Of a DNA stretch of 64,000 nucleotides, positions 51,896 through 64,000 are shown piece by piece. Position 1 is the stretch's first letter. Each line of letters opens with the position of its first letter. The notes beneath the pieces were generated by a model, which saw nothing but the letters and a program-made list of their open reading frames with translations, ran no database searches and had not been told where the DNA came from. A program made the translations under genes and the position numbers. The stretch is from Polytrichum commune (lineage: Eukaryota > Streptophyta > Polytrichopsida > Polytrichales > Polytrichaceae): positions 12,613,001-12,677,000 of the forward strand of contig OX485807.1 of assembly GCA_950295325.1 (NCBI GenBank), written 5' to 3'.

Positions 51896-53190
51896 ATGTG
51901 GAGTAGGGTACGAGCATGGGACTTGCTATCTTGAACCCCTGGTTTGCCTATACAAGGCTAGCTTGGCCCACCCGTCCTGGTGGGACTAAGTAGAAAAGTT
52001 GGTTGGTAATAGCCTGACATTGCTCTTTGTGTATGATCATTCAAGCGTTAAGAAAATTGGGATGAATTTGTGTTGATTCTCATAAACTAAGGGTTTGGGA
52101 CTCGAATCCGTGGTTTATGTATAACTATGATTTGGGTAGTTGGATTGGATTGGGTAGATGCGAGTTGTGAAGATTGTCATTTGAAGTTGAGTAAATGGGA
52201 GTAGAGATGCAAAAGTTACAAGGTAAAACGGGTCTTCAATGGACATTTGTAGCCATGCACCCACTTCATGTGAGATGTGAAACACAATATTAGCAAATGA
52301 AATCGTGCTTATGGCCAATTTCTCATAAGTTTTGCTAGAGCTTGTATGAACACCTTATTTATCATCAAAGTGAGGATTCTCTTTCTTAAACGATCTTATG
52401 CATGATATGTGGAGTTAGGTTGCCCCATGCTAATTTATTGACATTCCACATTATCTTGAGGATTTACTGTCATAGTAACAAAATACAATTATTATATTTT
52501 TAATGTGGTTGCTATACTAAGGATGAATCAACAAAGTTGATTTTTTTTGAAATTTGGTTATGACCCAAGGCAATTTATATGGGTAAAGAGGCAATGTATT
52601 TGTGAAGGCAACCTAAATGCACACATCAATGTATCTCCCGTCCCCACCAATTTTGTTGAACATAAAACTAGAACAATGAACAAAGTTTGAGTGCATAGTC
52701 CAATCTGTTTTCACATGTCCTTTGGTATCCGTTCTTAAATCCACCTCTAACAATGCACTACTCAAATATAGGTGTTTGAGTAAATGAACTAGACCCGCAC
52801 CCGCTTACCTCATGTGGCCTCATTGTGAGCACCTCTAGGTCCAAAGACAACTAGGATATTAGTTAGATTGGAGTGGCCAAATTTGGATTCACGAAGATTA
52901 TCATTTGAAATTGAAGTTTTGAAATTGAGATGCAGAAGTTATAAGGAAAATGAGATTGAAGATAAATTTCCTTTTTAAGTGATCACATGATGTCTCCTAG
53001 TTGTGTTAATATTTGAACTTGAAAAATTGACTAGGTGTATTTTGAACATATAGTCCAATCCCATAGTAACACATGTCTTTTTGGTGTTCGTTTACGACTA
53101 CAAGACTTGTCAAAATATGCCACTCAAGTGTAGGTATCCAAGTAAGAAGAGTAGCCACATAAAAGGCCCACATGCCTTAGATCATTACCT
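51896..53190. other. Spacer with two family A fragments
   Basis: 52684-52800 (GCATAGTCCAATCTGTTTTC ... ACTCAAATATAGGTGTTTGA) and 53035-53165 (CATATAGTCCAATCCCATAG ... CACTCAAGTGTAGGTATCCA) are single-arm fragments of the family A MITE. No gene seen. Confidence 0.55.
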
Positions 53191-53947
53191 GACCAGAGGA
53201 CGGAGTCTCCTACCGCCGGACACCAGACATTTCCACAGGATAAAATGACACTACAGTAGAGCGCTCACTACCAGCCGACCGACGGACCGTTATCGATTTC
53301 GTTGGTCGCCGTTCGGTAAGGGACTGCATTTATTAGGTCCAAGACCACGGTCCAATGGACGAAGTAACTTACCGGAGGAGTTTTGCAATCCAGTTGTCAC
53401 CCGCCCCGTACCATACTGGCGGACATCTAAGGGACGGTGACTATTACCGATGGTCGCAGGTTGTTCCGCTGGAAAGACTCCCGTTCATGTTCATTTGCAA
53501 GACGTCCAAGCTGGCGGCTAATATTGCTCGCCGGTCGGACCAGCGTCCATCGGATATTCAGATTCCATATAGGACGTGGTCGGCGAGGGAGGTCGGCGAC
53601 TGGAGGTTAATCGTCACCCCTTCGAACTGCAAATGTCCTGGAAACAAGGCCTGCAGAGTAACTGGCGCCTTCATTGTTGCGTTGCTCGTTTCAGCGTTTT
53701 ATCGCTCTCGAAACTCTGGCACCGGGCCTGGCGCTCGGGACGCCATCGCCCTCTCGCTCCAAATGCGGAGGCGGGGAGCTTCAGGGAAGCATATTTGAGC
53801 TTTAGAAACCGTCCTCGATAAAGCTGGTTCCGGAAGAAGGCGAAATCGGAGAGAGCTGACAAAGGTCGGAGCTCTCGGTGCATTTGGATCCAGGTTGCAT
53901 ATGCGCGGGGTTTTATTGCTACGGGTTTTGTAATAGCGGTGTGCGCC
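53191..53947 (+). promoter_or_regulatory. GC-rich promoter/5' leader of the ORP gene
   Basis: Base composition rises sharply at about 53190 compared with the AT-rich repeat block, and stays high to the ATG at 53948. A 147-codon open frame here (53355-53798) looks like a by-product of that composition. No TATA box is obvious. Confidence 0.4.
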
Positions 53948-56900
53948 ATGAGTACCCCGGCGAAGAAGGGGGGCATCTTGGCCACTATATCCTCCAGCTT
54001 CAGTCACTTTGGGAGTGCTGCATACAGCAAGGTGAACAGGTAATATAGCTTGCTTCCTACTGTGCTCATGGTTTTCTTTCCTTTCATACACTATGGTATA
54101 GTTTCCAGACTGTGAACGATAGCATTCTATACATTGCGAGGAATTGCATGGCCTTTGGTGATCTGCTGAGCCTATCGTAGCTATGTGGATGGTGATTCCT
54201 ATATTTACTCTGCGGGAGTGATAATGAGCTACCTAGTCTATTGTGATGCCAGTTGGAATGCGAGACTAGTATGTGCACACATTTTCAAATTATGTGTCTA
54301 CCTCTTTTTTAAATTAGTTCCTATCAGATCAATGCAAGAAACCTGTGATCAGTTTTAGGAGAGAGTACTTGGTTGTTAGCTCACCTTTGGACTGGTAATA
54401 CAGCAAGGTGAACAGGTGATACCGCTTGCTTGCTACTATGCTCACGGTTTCCTTTCCTTTCATGTTCTATGACATAGTTTCCACTAGACCTTTGAACGAT
54501 AGCATTCTTTACATTGCGAGTAATCACATGGCCTTCAGTGTTCGTTTGGTGGATCTGCTGAGCCTACTGTAGCTACTTGGATGGTGATTCCTTTACTAAT
54601 TGCTCTGCGGGAGTGACAATGAACTGCCTAGTTTACTGTGAATGCCAGTTGGAATATGGGACTATTATGAGTAAATGTTTTCAAATTATGTGTCTTCCTC
54701 TCTTAAATTTCAGTCTCTCTCAGATCAATGCAAGCGACCTGTGATCAGTTTTAGGAGAGAGGACTGGATTGTTAGCTCACCATTGGAATTTTGATGTTCT
54801 TCTTCGCACTCTTTCAGTTTTTGAACTTTCAAAAAACGGCTACTTACGCCTGCCAGTCATTTCCTAGTTCTGGAGGTTATGCTACTTTCTCGATACATGC
54901 GTCTCCTGGCCTGGCAGATCACTCTTAAATCCTCGTTTCCCAGGCTATTGGAGAGGTGGGACAGTATATATCCTACTTATGACAAAATACGATTCCAGAC
55001 TTTGAGCTTTCTCTGAATGGACTTGGTGGAGTACCGCGTACCTGTTCGTACTTGCTAATCGATGCCAATAGTAGTTTTCATCAAAATTGTGCATATAATA
55101 TGATATACCAGAGGGTACCAGAATTATAGAACGTACATCCAATCAGCGTTTATAATTCACAATGTCGCCTCTAGACATGTAGTCTTCACATACCACGTCG
55201 TTATTGGCTTGTGGAATGCAAGGCTTCATGTTTTTACGAATTCTTGTGGTATTCTCGTACGCTGAGGTGATGGTGTGCGTCGAAGTGTCATTGCAGTTTT
55301 GGTTTTGGTAGGATAGAGTAATGCCAGGTCTTTAAACATTTCCGCATCTTTTACAAGGATTGCATTACCTGTTTGCTTAACTCTGTACTTATAGGTAACT
55401 AATTTCTAGAAATCAGCAGGAAGAGAGGCGTTTGACGCAAACGTTGATCTGTCTGGAGCAAGACTTTCGTCTCAACCTTACTGTTCTGATCTTAAAAGAG
55501 AGCTGCTCTGAGGTCTCCAGGGGTTTTGGACATGGTTCTTTAAATATGTTTCTCCTCTCTAATGCTAGTCGCACATACACATCAGGTTGCCTGATTCTTC
55601 CTCTAGTAACTGTTCAGGTTGTCTGTTGCTTTCTGGAAGCAACTAAAGTGCTGAATCTGAGCTTCTGTCGTTTATTGTACTTAATGCCAACGGATCAGCC
55701 AATGTAAAAGGATTTGTTCTTACTACTTATATTCTCTTGCAGTTTACTTGGGCATGAACACTTGGAAGTAGTCCCTGAAGGAGGCCAAGGGGATGTGGAA
55801 GACGAGGCTGCCAAAGGCAGGTTCAAGCTAGAGGTCAGATATTTGCTCTTCATGTCTTGTTGATTAGTTTTAGAATGTGCCATGACGGATAAGAAAGATT
55901 CAGCAACTGTTTCGTGATTCTGGTTGTTTATCTGTTTGTAGAGTTGAAAGATTGAATGTTTTCCATCTGAAGCTTTGTATTCAATGGAGTCGGATTAGCA
56001 AAAGCAATTGGTTCAAGAATTTGTGACTCCATAGCGTATTTGGAATCATTGTAAATCAAGGCTAGTTTTCTGACCTTTCTTGTTGATATGCAGGAGCGGG
56101 AAAGCATGTGGAAAATGATGCATAAGTACATTGGTGCGGATATTACGTCCATGGTGACACTCCCAGTAATGATATTTGAGCCAATGACCATGCTTCAGAA
56201 GATGGCTGAGGTATGTATCTCTCGAAGATCCTGCAAGCACCCTAAAAAATAATTAGGAATATCTCGGTTCAGCCAGTTTAAAGTTCCGAGATCAGGTTCT
56301 TCATCTAGATCTAAGCAGAATCTGAAAGTGTCTCTAATAACCATTTCATACTAATTTCGTGAAGGATATCACCATCTAAGCCTTCATTAGTGATGCTTCT
56401 CAAAGAATAATCTGTGGTGATGTCCAGCCACTTCCTGACATTATACTTGGCCTCAGGTTGACAGTTGATAAGAATTGTTTTTTGGTCTCAATGGCAGTCG
56501 CTGTTTCTTCGAGATCTCTTCCTTTTTAGCATGTACAGATAGGACGTTCCTTTATTCGTGAAGTCACACTATATCAAGACCTTCCTCTCCATGTAGGCTT
56601 GCTCCGATGGTCCCATTCATTGCTTATCCGGGTTATCTTATCCATGAAAACACTGTGGCGAGTGATGATTTGATTGCAGTTAATGGAGTACAATCATCTT
56701 CTTGATATGGCTGATCAGTGTGAGGATCCTCATATGAAGCTGGTTTATGCCTGTAAGTGTCTATTTCTGATGTGCTCGAGGACAGCTAGTTTAAGGATGA
56801 CGTTGTTGATTGGCATAATGACAACTGAGCTTCTTCCTGTGGCATTAGATTTGGAGGATAGAGAGCTAGAGGACTTTTCCCCTTCTGTATTTGCAGTTTC

Positions 56901-59900
56901 ACTACCGTACAATTTACAATTTTCTTGAGAAGAGCAATTGGATTATGTGCAACAACAGTGGATTGCACTAAGACTTCGTTATTTCTGGTGACGCAGCAAC
57001 ATGGGCATTGTCTGTTTACTATGCGTATCAACGGACGTGGAAACCTTTTAATCCTATTCTTGGAGAGACCTATGAAATGGTGAATGACAATGGTTTCATG
57101 TTCATAGCTGAACAGGTGAGTGATAAGTTGCCAGGAAGTGGCAAACCTGAAGAAACAAGACTGATCTCTGTCAAGGAAATAGTGCAAAATGGAGTCAACG
57201 GAGTTTAAACTTCAAGGGCCAAAATGCATGGATTATGATGTTGCATTTCGTGGATCACTAATTTGGTACCTGACACTTTGACTAGGAAGGGAATATCATG
57301 TAAACCTTTACACGCCGCACATATGTGGCCATGATATGATAACGTTTTTTGCATTCTGGAGAGATCCTCAACCATCTTAAACACTTGCGTTTCAGGTTAG
57401 TCACCACCCACCAATGAGTTCTGCACATGCAGAGAATGAACACTTCAGCTATGACGTGACATCAAGGGTAAAGACGAAGTTTCTTGGCAACTCTCTGGAT
57501 GTATTTCCTGTTGGAAGGCAAGCATCTCCTTCCCTTCACAGAATAAAATTTGAGAGTATATAGTTTCAGACTGGCTTTCAGCTCGCTAGTAAAATAAAAT
57601 TTGTCATTTGGTATTCTAATTTTCTCGTAGAGCCAGGGTTTGAGGTCTGTAGAGAGTGGCAATTCAGTTGGATTATGTAACAATTCTGAAGTGGTTCTGA
57701 GTAGAATAAATGATACCCGTTGGAGACCATATTGTACCTGGAGAGTCTATCCATACTCGTATTATCCTGGAGGACATAACTGTGAAATCCAAGTTACGCA
57801 TCATTTGTCCTATCTCAAGTAAATATACTTTTATTGCTGGATATACAGAACACGAGTTTTGTTAAAGAGGTCCAACATGGTATTGGATTTGGTGCCTCCA
57901 CCAACCAAAGTGCACAACCTTATCGTTGGACGAACATGGGTTGACTCGCCTGGTGATATGATCATGACAAACCTTACCACTGGTGACAAAGCTGTGCTCT
58001 ACTTCCAACCTTGTGGCTGGTTCGGGTATGTGTTATTGCTGTTTTATAAGATTCTCTGGTTTTTTTGAGTTTTCATTCGTGCTTTTTCAATTGGTCTACA
58101 TTTCTCTTGAAAGGTTATTTGGTGAAATGCATTGGATCATTTCGGATCTTTTACATAAGATCACATCAAAAAGCAGATTCTGAGGGGAGGTGAAGAATTC
58201 CCTGGGACGAGTAGTAATCCTTCAATCTACTAGTTTCTACCAATCCTACAAACTACTCTCCTTTTCCTCCTTGATGCTAGTTTACGTTTCTAGTCCAGTG
58301 GTGGTGGCTTCCTGAGATTGAGAAAACCCTGTAAGTTTCAGGACTGGCCTACAAATCGCCTCTCAGATTGAACTGTAAGCAATGAAATTTTCTCCTTGTG
58401 GCAGGAGGAGGTTTGGGCGTGCAAGAAAAGGAGGGAGGCACAAAGCAAGGCAGCCAGGGCAGTTAGGTTCTTTCAGTTTTTGCCAAATTTCAAATTACTT
58501 CATGCAAATTATTTTTGCAAATATAAGCCAGAACATCCAAGGAAAGTTAAGGGTTTAGAAATAGCTTCTACTATAACCATCCTATAAAGTCTCAAGGAGT
58601 GAATCTGGAAGATTCAAGACGCTAAACATGCAATTCCTATCTGTCTAAATCTCTTTCAAACAGTATTACATAGACAGGCGAAATAACAGCACTATATATC
58701 ACTATATGACAGCAATTTTGCTAAGTTAGTTGTCTGTAAAGAAATTTATTCTCGTTTTCTCCTACAAATAAATAGTCTTGACACCTATTCCTGTCTCATT
58801 GTCTTGCAGGAAAGTACGCTATGAAGTTGATGGGTATGTGTATAATAAGAATGAGGAACCTAAGTTTATTGTGTCAGGCAACTGGAATAAGTCAATGAGC
58901 TACCAGCCATGTGATGCGGAAGGTGAACCTACTCCTGGGACTGACTTGGAGGAGGTCAGAGAGACTTAAAACCCGTCTTTCACTCATTCTAATATGTAGT
59001 CGTTTGCAATTGTAAATCCTGAATCTGAAATTTGATCAGCTCATTCTCCTTTGTTTGCTGGTCTGCTTGTTAGTTCATAGCTTCTCCTTCTATGCAGTGC
59101 ATGTTTATTCAATTATCCAAGATAGTGACGGTGGCGATTAAAATATGTAATGAAGTAACCACAATTGGTACTATATAAGTAGATCTGGACAGAATTTAGC
59201 ATTCATCCAACACTTCGACAATTTGAGCAACATCATTCTAAACTGTAATAAATGTTGGAGAAGAACTGAAAAAATTAAGTGGATCTTCGATAGAATATAC
59301 TCAGTTGAAGATTTGAAAGAAGGATTTTGACAAAATTTTGCAAATTTCTTACACTGGTTCGAAATGGCTTGCACTATTTTCTCCATGAGTTGCAGATGAT
59401 GTTGTTAAGCAGCAATCGTCATTCTCAGTTTCCATGTTCTGAGCCTCTGTTTCTTTGGGAATCTTGCCGCAGATATGGAACGTGGCTGAGGTGCCAAAGG
59501 GAGATAAGTTCCAATACACCTATTTTGCACATCAGGTCAACAGCTTTGAATCTGCACCTGCTGGGCTGCTTCCCTCTGATTCTCGTCTTCGACCTGACCG
59601 ATACGCCTTAGAGATGGGCGATATGAACAAAGCTGGTTCTGAAAAATCCAGGTACTTGTTAGGCTTGGTGTGTAGGTAGGACAGGTTGGATGGGACTCGA
59701 ATTACTTTCAAGAACTTTGAGATTGTTCATTCATGTTGTGATCTTGCATCCCTTGCTTTGCTGCCATTTTCAAGCCTAAAGAAGTATTTCCCTACTCTAG
59801 ACCTATGTGAATATGAACGAGAGAGCTATTTAGGAGCTCCCAGTTCTTGACAGGTGCAATTTACTCTATCTTGTTAATCCGAGTTTCAATGGTAGTTTTA

Positions 59901-61015
59901 ACTGAATCAGTCCACTGGATTGTTTGATAAGCCCGATCTCTTGGTCCTGACCATCTTCCCATTTTATCCAGTGGCAGTCACTGGTTTAAGAACCAAGGGA
60001 TGGTTGTCATCACGCAACCATTGAATCACATGAATACATGTTTGTCTTTGTACTAGAGACTTGTGGATACTCATCTAGGAATCGCTAATGGGTGTATGTG
60101 GTCAATCGCGGCAAACATCTGCTAAAATATTTTCTTTTAAACAGCATCACTCATACCTTCAGTAGTTATCTAAATAAGTCTCCTGATACGGAATGTATCA
60201 ATGGGTGCTTTGGGTACTCGACATAGCCTCCTTCATTCCCAGGTTAATTCTGCTCATGATACCTCAGATGCGCCAAATGATCTAAAATATATGCAGATAG
60301 TAGAGTTTAATTGATACCTCTTCTAGAGAATGGTACTTATGAATCTTGAGCAAACTTTAGATGGTACTCTTGTCGGCTTACAAGTGCAACCGCATTCTTT
60401 TGGCATCATAATTTGGTCTTGGTTTCTACTTCAAAGTTTATGTCTGTTTTCCTTATACTTTCTGCTTTTGTTTCTTGTTTAGTATATCTCGATAAGTGCA
60501 AGAATTTAACTTTTCTACGGAAGGCAAAATGAAGATGGTGGTATCCCGATGCTTCTCAGGATACCACCATATTCGGTCAGGTTAGAGAGCTAGTGGTGGT
60601 GCAGTGTGTATTAGAGAGGTTTCGTAGTTCGTTGCTTTCACAATGCTTGCAAAGAGATGATTCTCTATATTAAGTGTTCTACTGATTAATTTCTTGGATT
60701 GTTTTCAGGTTGGAGGAAAGACAAAGGACTGAAAAGAGATTCAGGGATGGAAAGAAACAAGAGTATTCTCCCCGGTGGTTTAGAAGTTCCGGTCATGTTG
60801 CACCAACTCTTTGGGGGGACCTTGAAATCTATGAATATAATGGAAAGTACACAAAGCATCGCCAACATCAAGACTCAATATCAAGCAAACCAGTGGATCT
60901 AGATCAGCTGAAGTCTATCCCCTTCAACCCTTGGCAGTATGGACAACCAGAAGACCAGAACATTCCTCATGGATCACAAGTTCTTCCCCTCGCATCTGAG
61001 CCAATATTGTCATAG
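53948..61015 (+). CDS. Oxysterol-binding-protein-related protein, ORP3-like
   Basis: Lipid-transfer protein exchanging sterol and PI4P at membrane contacts (family knowledge). Ten exons: 53948-54039, 55743-55833, 56094-56210, 56680-56752, 56997-57115, 57396-57517, 57849-58025, 58810-58954, 59473-59651, 60709-61015. All are phase-consistent, giving 473 codons plus TAG. Eight of nine introns are GT-AG; intron 6 has a GC donor (AAG|GCAAGC). Domains: short N-terminus without PH domain, then the OSBP core with [21 protein letters not shown] (from about 80), [16 protein letters not shown] (about 137-152), and the family signature [12 protein letters not shown] (163-174) with the PI4P-binding His pair at 167-168. 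These are followed by [31 protein letters not shown] and C-terminal FNPWQYG. The length agrees with the short plant ORP3 type. RWFRSS replaces an RWFD-type sequence that I recall from Arabidopsis ORP3a; that comparison is from memory. Confidence 0.95.
54022..54787. repeat. 376-bp tandem duplication including the exon 1 splice donor
   Basis: Copy 1 begins in exon 1 (ATACAGCAAGGTGAACAG|GTAATA, from 54022). Copy 2 begins at 54398 with the same exon bases followed by GTGATA. Co-linear matches follow: CGATAGCATTCT, GATCTGCTGAGCCTA, CTCTGCGGGAGTGA, GATCAATGCAAG, GTGATCAGTTTTAGGAGAGA. Offset is 376 bp, with small indels. Confidence 0.92.
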
Positions 61016-61425
61016 GACAACATGTGTCAATATCCGCTTCCCCAAAAATTTTAAATACTTTTCTGGTCAGTGACAGCTCCACTCACATCTCACTTTTCCA
61101 ACGAGAAGTAAGTGGCTTGGCCAGGGTTGAAGGATTAGTCGTAAATGGACGGGTACAGAAAAATTCAGGTTGTGCTCGTCAAATGCGACAGGATAAATTT
61201 GGAACAGATGCAATGCGAATTCCAGCCTAATTTGCATTGGTTTGATATACTTAGGGTGAAGTCATGTGCAATTTATGCAGAAAGAACAATTAGCACTCAA
61301 TTAGTATGAAAGGACAGAAAGAGTTATCCTTTCTCAATAGTCGAGATTTCAGGTTTACAGATTTGTCTCCGGTACATAGAGCTCTCTGTACACAGTTATT
61401 ATTCTTATGGGAGCAGGAGGTGCTA
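61016..61425. other. 3' UTR/flank of the ORP gene
   Basis: Follows the TAG at 61013-61015. No gene recognised. A poly(A) signal could not be assigned with confidence. Confidence 0.4.
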
Positions 61426-61797
61426 CACTAAATATGATATTTAGTGCCATATGGTATTTAATGTCACTATAGTAACTAGTCGGATGACACTTCTTATGAA
61501 TAAGTGAACAGATATTGTCATGGACGATGGATGAGTTCATCCATTGGCCAAAACCCTACCTTCTCTTGTCAGCAACTGGTGATGAACTATTGTCATGGAT
61601 GGTTGAAAATTGGATGAAAATCCACTTGGTAAGTGACAGTAATTGCAACACTGTAAATCTATGATACCCCAAAGTGTTTACAAGGAATGGCAAGTAATGT
61701 TGGGCTAGCGTTTAGTGTTGGTGACACTATACCGTGGTTAGCAATTAGTATTGAGCAAGACAATTAGAATTGGTGGCACTAAATATCATGTTTAGTG
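61426..61797. mobile_element. TA-flanked MITE with CACTAAAT ends
   Basis: Ends CACTAAATATGATATTTAGT and, reverse-complemented, CACTAAACATGATATTTAGT, both continuing GCCA. TA flanks both sides (61424-61425, 61798-61799). 372 bp, non-coding. It lies about 400 bp downstream of the ORP stop codon. Confidence 0.88.
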
Positions 61798-61890
61798 TAG
61801 TTATTTCTGTCGCTAGTTCCTTTTAAGGTTTACGCTTTGAAAAGCGATCTCTTTGAAACTGCAGCACAGTGCAAATAGGCCTTTGTTTAG

Positions 61891-62001
61891 GCAAGCTACT
61901 AGGTTGCAGTCAAACATTTGCACTATTTGCCTAAACAATTGCACTATTTGCCTAAACAATTGCACTATTTGCAAACTACTGGGTTGCAGTCACACATTTG
62001 C
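61891..62001. repeat. Small nested tandem repeat
   Basis: A 21-bp unit TTGCACTATTTGCCTAAACA(A) is repeated about 2.7 times (61918-61975). It is bracketed by two copies of a 31-bp sequence containing CTACTAGGTTGCAGTCAAAC or CTACTGGGTTGCAGTCACAC, at 61891 and 61971. Confidence 0.85.
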
Positions 62002-64000
62002 GATGAGAATTAGATTCTCTTGCAGTCAATGTCCTAGTATTATTGTCTCCACTTATCCGCCTCTCTGCAAGTTTCTATGACATTTTGATTCGTTCTGCAG
62101 GTGGCAGATTGTTTGCTGGTCTTCGCTGCCGTAATTTATGCCCCCTTCGTGCCAAACATGGTACTTTCTGACAAGTTACACCGAGTGACACTCAGAGTAA
62201 ACCCTGACTTGAACCAGAAGTAATATTTCTGATAGTCTTTACGGTAATTTACCTTTGTAATCCAATACTTGCATTGATGCGGTATCATCATTTTGCAAGA
62301 AATGAAGTTGCAGGGATCCATTGCACTGACTCTTTGTAATAGGATATTGCTACAGGCTTGCAGAAATTTGCGTAGATCGAAAGCCCTTGAACCTCGGTAC
62401 ATATTGCTGACCGAAGTAGGTGAGATCACTGCGCTTGCACGAGCACCGGTACGAAGATCCTGAAGTTATTTAGGGCATAGGATCCGTCGATTCCAGAAAT
62501 CACATGCACGTCCATCGCTTACTTGCACGCAAATCTCTAAACCCAGTGTTTGTGTTTTCATACCCACCACCTTGAGGATTGCATTGCGAGGGCACACGAA
62601 TAGTACACCGTGGCGGGATCTTGTGCGAAGATGCTCTACCTTTGCTCGAAGGATCTTTCTTCCTTCTGTATCATCTACTCTTCCAAGGGTTCGTTGAGCC
62701 GGAGCTTGGAGGTTCACAATATGTCGTCGTTGATTATTTGTTTATGCCTCAATTGTTTCACTTATTGTCTTCTTTCTACCTGACAGTTGAATCCTGTTAC
62801 ACAGAACTCGCAGCACAGGCACCTGCAAATTGTTATGAAGGAAGTCCTAACTCTTTACTTGTGAGAAGAAACTCTCCCCGACCTATTTTCTTTTTAAATT
62901 CCTTCCAAACTCGATCCTAAATCTATTGACAAAACCCTCATCAACATACCTCTCCTAAAGTTCGCAAACGCGAAACCACGAGGATGCATTCTTGAGGACG
63001 AAGTTTGATATGGAGTTGATAAACAGTTTATCGTGATTTTCCTGAGACCCGTGCCACATTTCCGTCAGTGCCCACAAGATGAGTCTGGGGAATTTTCTTC
63101 TCTACTAGGCTGATCCCCTGGGCGATTTCAATCAACTATGCTGTCACCAAAAACCGATGGTTTCGAACAAAACTGTTGAGCCTGCTGGTTCACGTGTGTA
63201 CAACTGATTATACCGAAATTGTACCTCCAGGGTTTGGAGGCTCACCAATTCAGTCTGACCTGCGCAAGTGAGCGCCGGAGCCGGACACGAGCTCCCTCGC
63301 ATGACCAGAGACGTGATGAGTCCGTGCATGCCATAATTTGATGGCTTTCAGGTGGAGGGTCGAGCATCAGACGTGCACCTGTAGCTAACTATCTGCAAGA
63401 TCTTTTGCCGTTTCTTGCGGGCAGCTTTGACGGCTTAACTTATTCCTGTTAAATTCCAAAATTTCCAACACTCATTTCAGATTATGAACCCGCTCCACCG
63501 ATCTAACTTAGTGACATGAGCAGGCCGCAGAACCAAATTAGGAACGTACACTGAAGTCTTGGGACGGATCGTTTGACCACCTTCATCAGGTGCAGTTCCA
63601 AAGAGGTCGCCTCTGCACCTTCTTCAATTAACTGTACTTCTTCAACGAGTACGCAAATCTGTACTCGACAGGTGAGTAACCAATCAACACTTGAAAATAA
63701 GGGTCTTCAGACAGACCAAAATATATCTGATGCTTGCTTCTAATCATCTCTTGTCATCGCTCCTTCATCGCTCTGCTATACCTCCTCGGAGAACATGTGA
63801 AAGGATAAGTTCGATGAAAGCGAAACAGTGGACAACAGTAATGATTGTAGAGATGAGTTTCATGAAATTGAAACACGGGAATATCATCCAGAGCCACAAT
63901 AGTAATGACGTAAGACTTAGTGCAAGTGGGGCAAATTGGACAGCTGTTTGGTAACCACATCCCTAATGCACCAGTTTATCCCATAGGGATCGTACCCATT
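62002..64000. other. 3' flanking sequence, no recognisable gene
   Basis: Composition resembles the genic parts of the window rather than the AT-rich block, so part of it may be an untranslated region or the edge of a further gene. I found no conserved protein block on either strand. Confidence 0.4.

Noticed and set aside
53355-53798. 147-codon open frame just upstream of the ORP gene
   Set aside because: High GC content explains the lack of stops; nothing in the translation is recognised and it does not join the ORP frame.
62136-62717. Open frames of 97 and 83 codons, minus strand
   Set aside because: No recognisable domain and no spliceable continuation; could be untranslated sequence of a neighbouring transcript.

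Overview
The window looks like nuclear DNA of a land plant. Three multi-exon genes can be assembled from the sequence, all with short exons and GT-AG introns except one GC-AG intron. Their closest relatives are plant-type: an aspartate aminotransferase with a plant-style PTS2 peroxisomal N-terminus, a mitochondrial DUF1640/CCDC90-type coiled-coil protein, and an oxysterol-binding-protein-related protein of the short plant ORP3-like type. I cannot place the species. A bryophyte or other non-seed plant is only a guess from the compact genes and MITE-rich spacers.

Layout. (1) 1-3973, minus strand: the 5' eight coding exons of the aminotransferase, with the C-terminal exons lying left of the window. 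Its upstream region carries a three-copy 210-bp tandem repeat (4095-4712). (2) 4.7-11.1 kb: spacer with several MITE-like elements. (3) 11125-15297, plus strand: the complete DUF1640/CCDC90-type gene, eight exons and 271 codons, with a fold-back MITE in intron 1. (4) About 15.3-53.2 kb: a block of roughly 38 kb with no recognisable host gene. It holds non-autonomous DNA transposons with visible terminal inverted repeats and, in several cases, target-site duplications: TTA/TAA (PIF/Harbinger-like), TA (Tc1/mariner- or pogo-like) and 8 bp (hAT-like). It also holds two inverted relics of one non-LTR retrotransposon, a near-perfect palindrome, tandem repeats, and many poly(G)/poly(C) runs of 10-24 bases. 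(5) 53948-61015, plus strand: the complete ORP gene, ten exons and 473 codons. Intron 1 contains a tandem duplication that copied the 5' splice site. (6) 61-64 kb: 3' flank with a TA-flanked MITE and a small tandem repeat.

The three genes are not an operon or an obvious pathway. They are unrelated housekeeping-type genes: peroxisomal or cytosolic amino-transfer, inner mitochondrial membrane, and ER-contact lipid transfer. I found no convincing new multi-gene system. What rewards a second look is the transposon architecture (nested and abutting elements, poly-G terminal repeats) and the splice-site duplication in the ORP gene.
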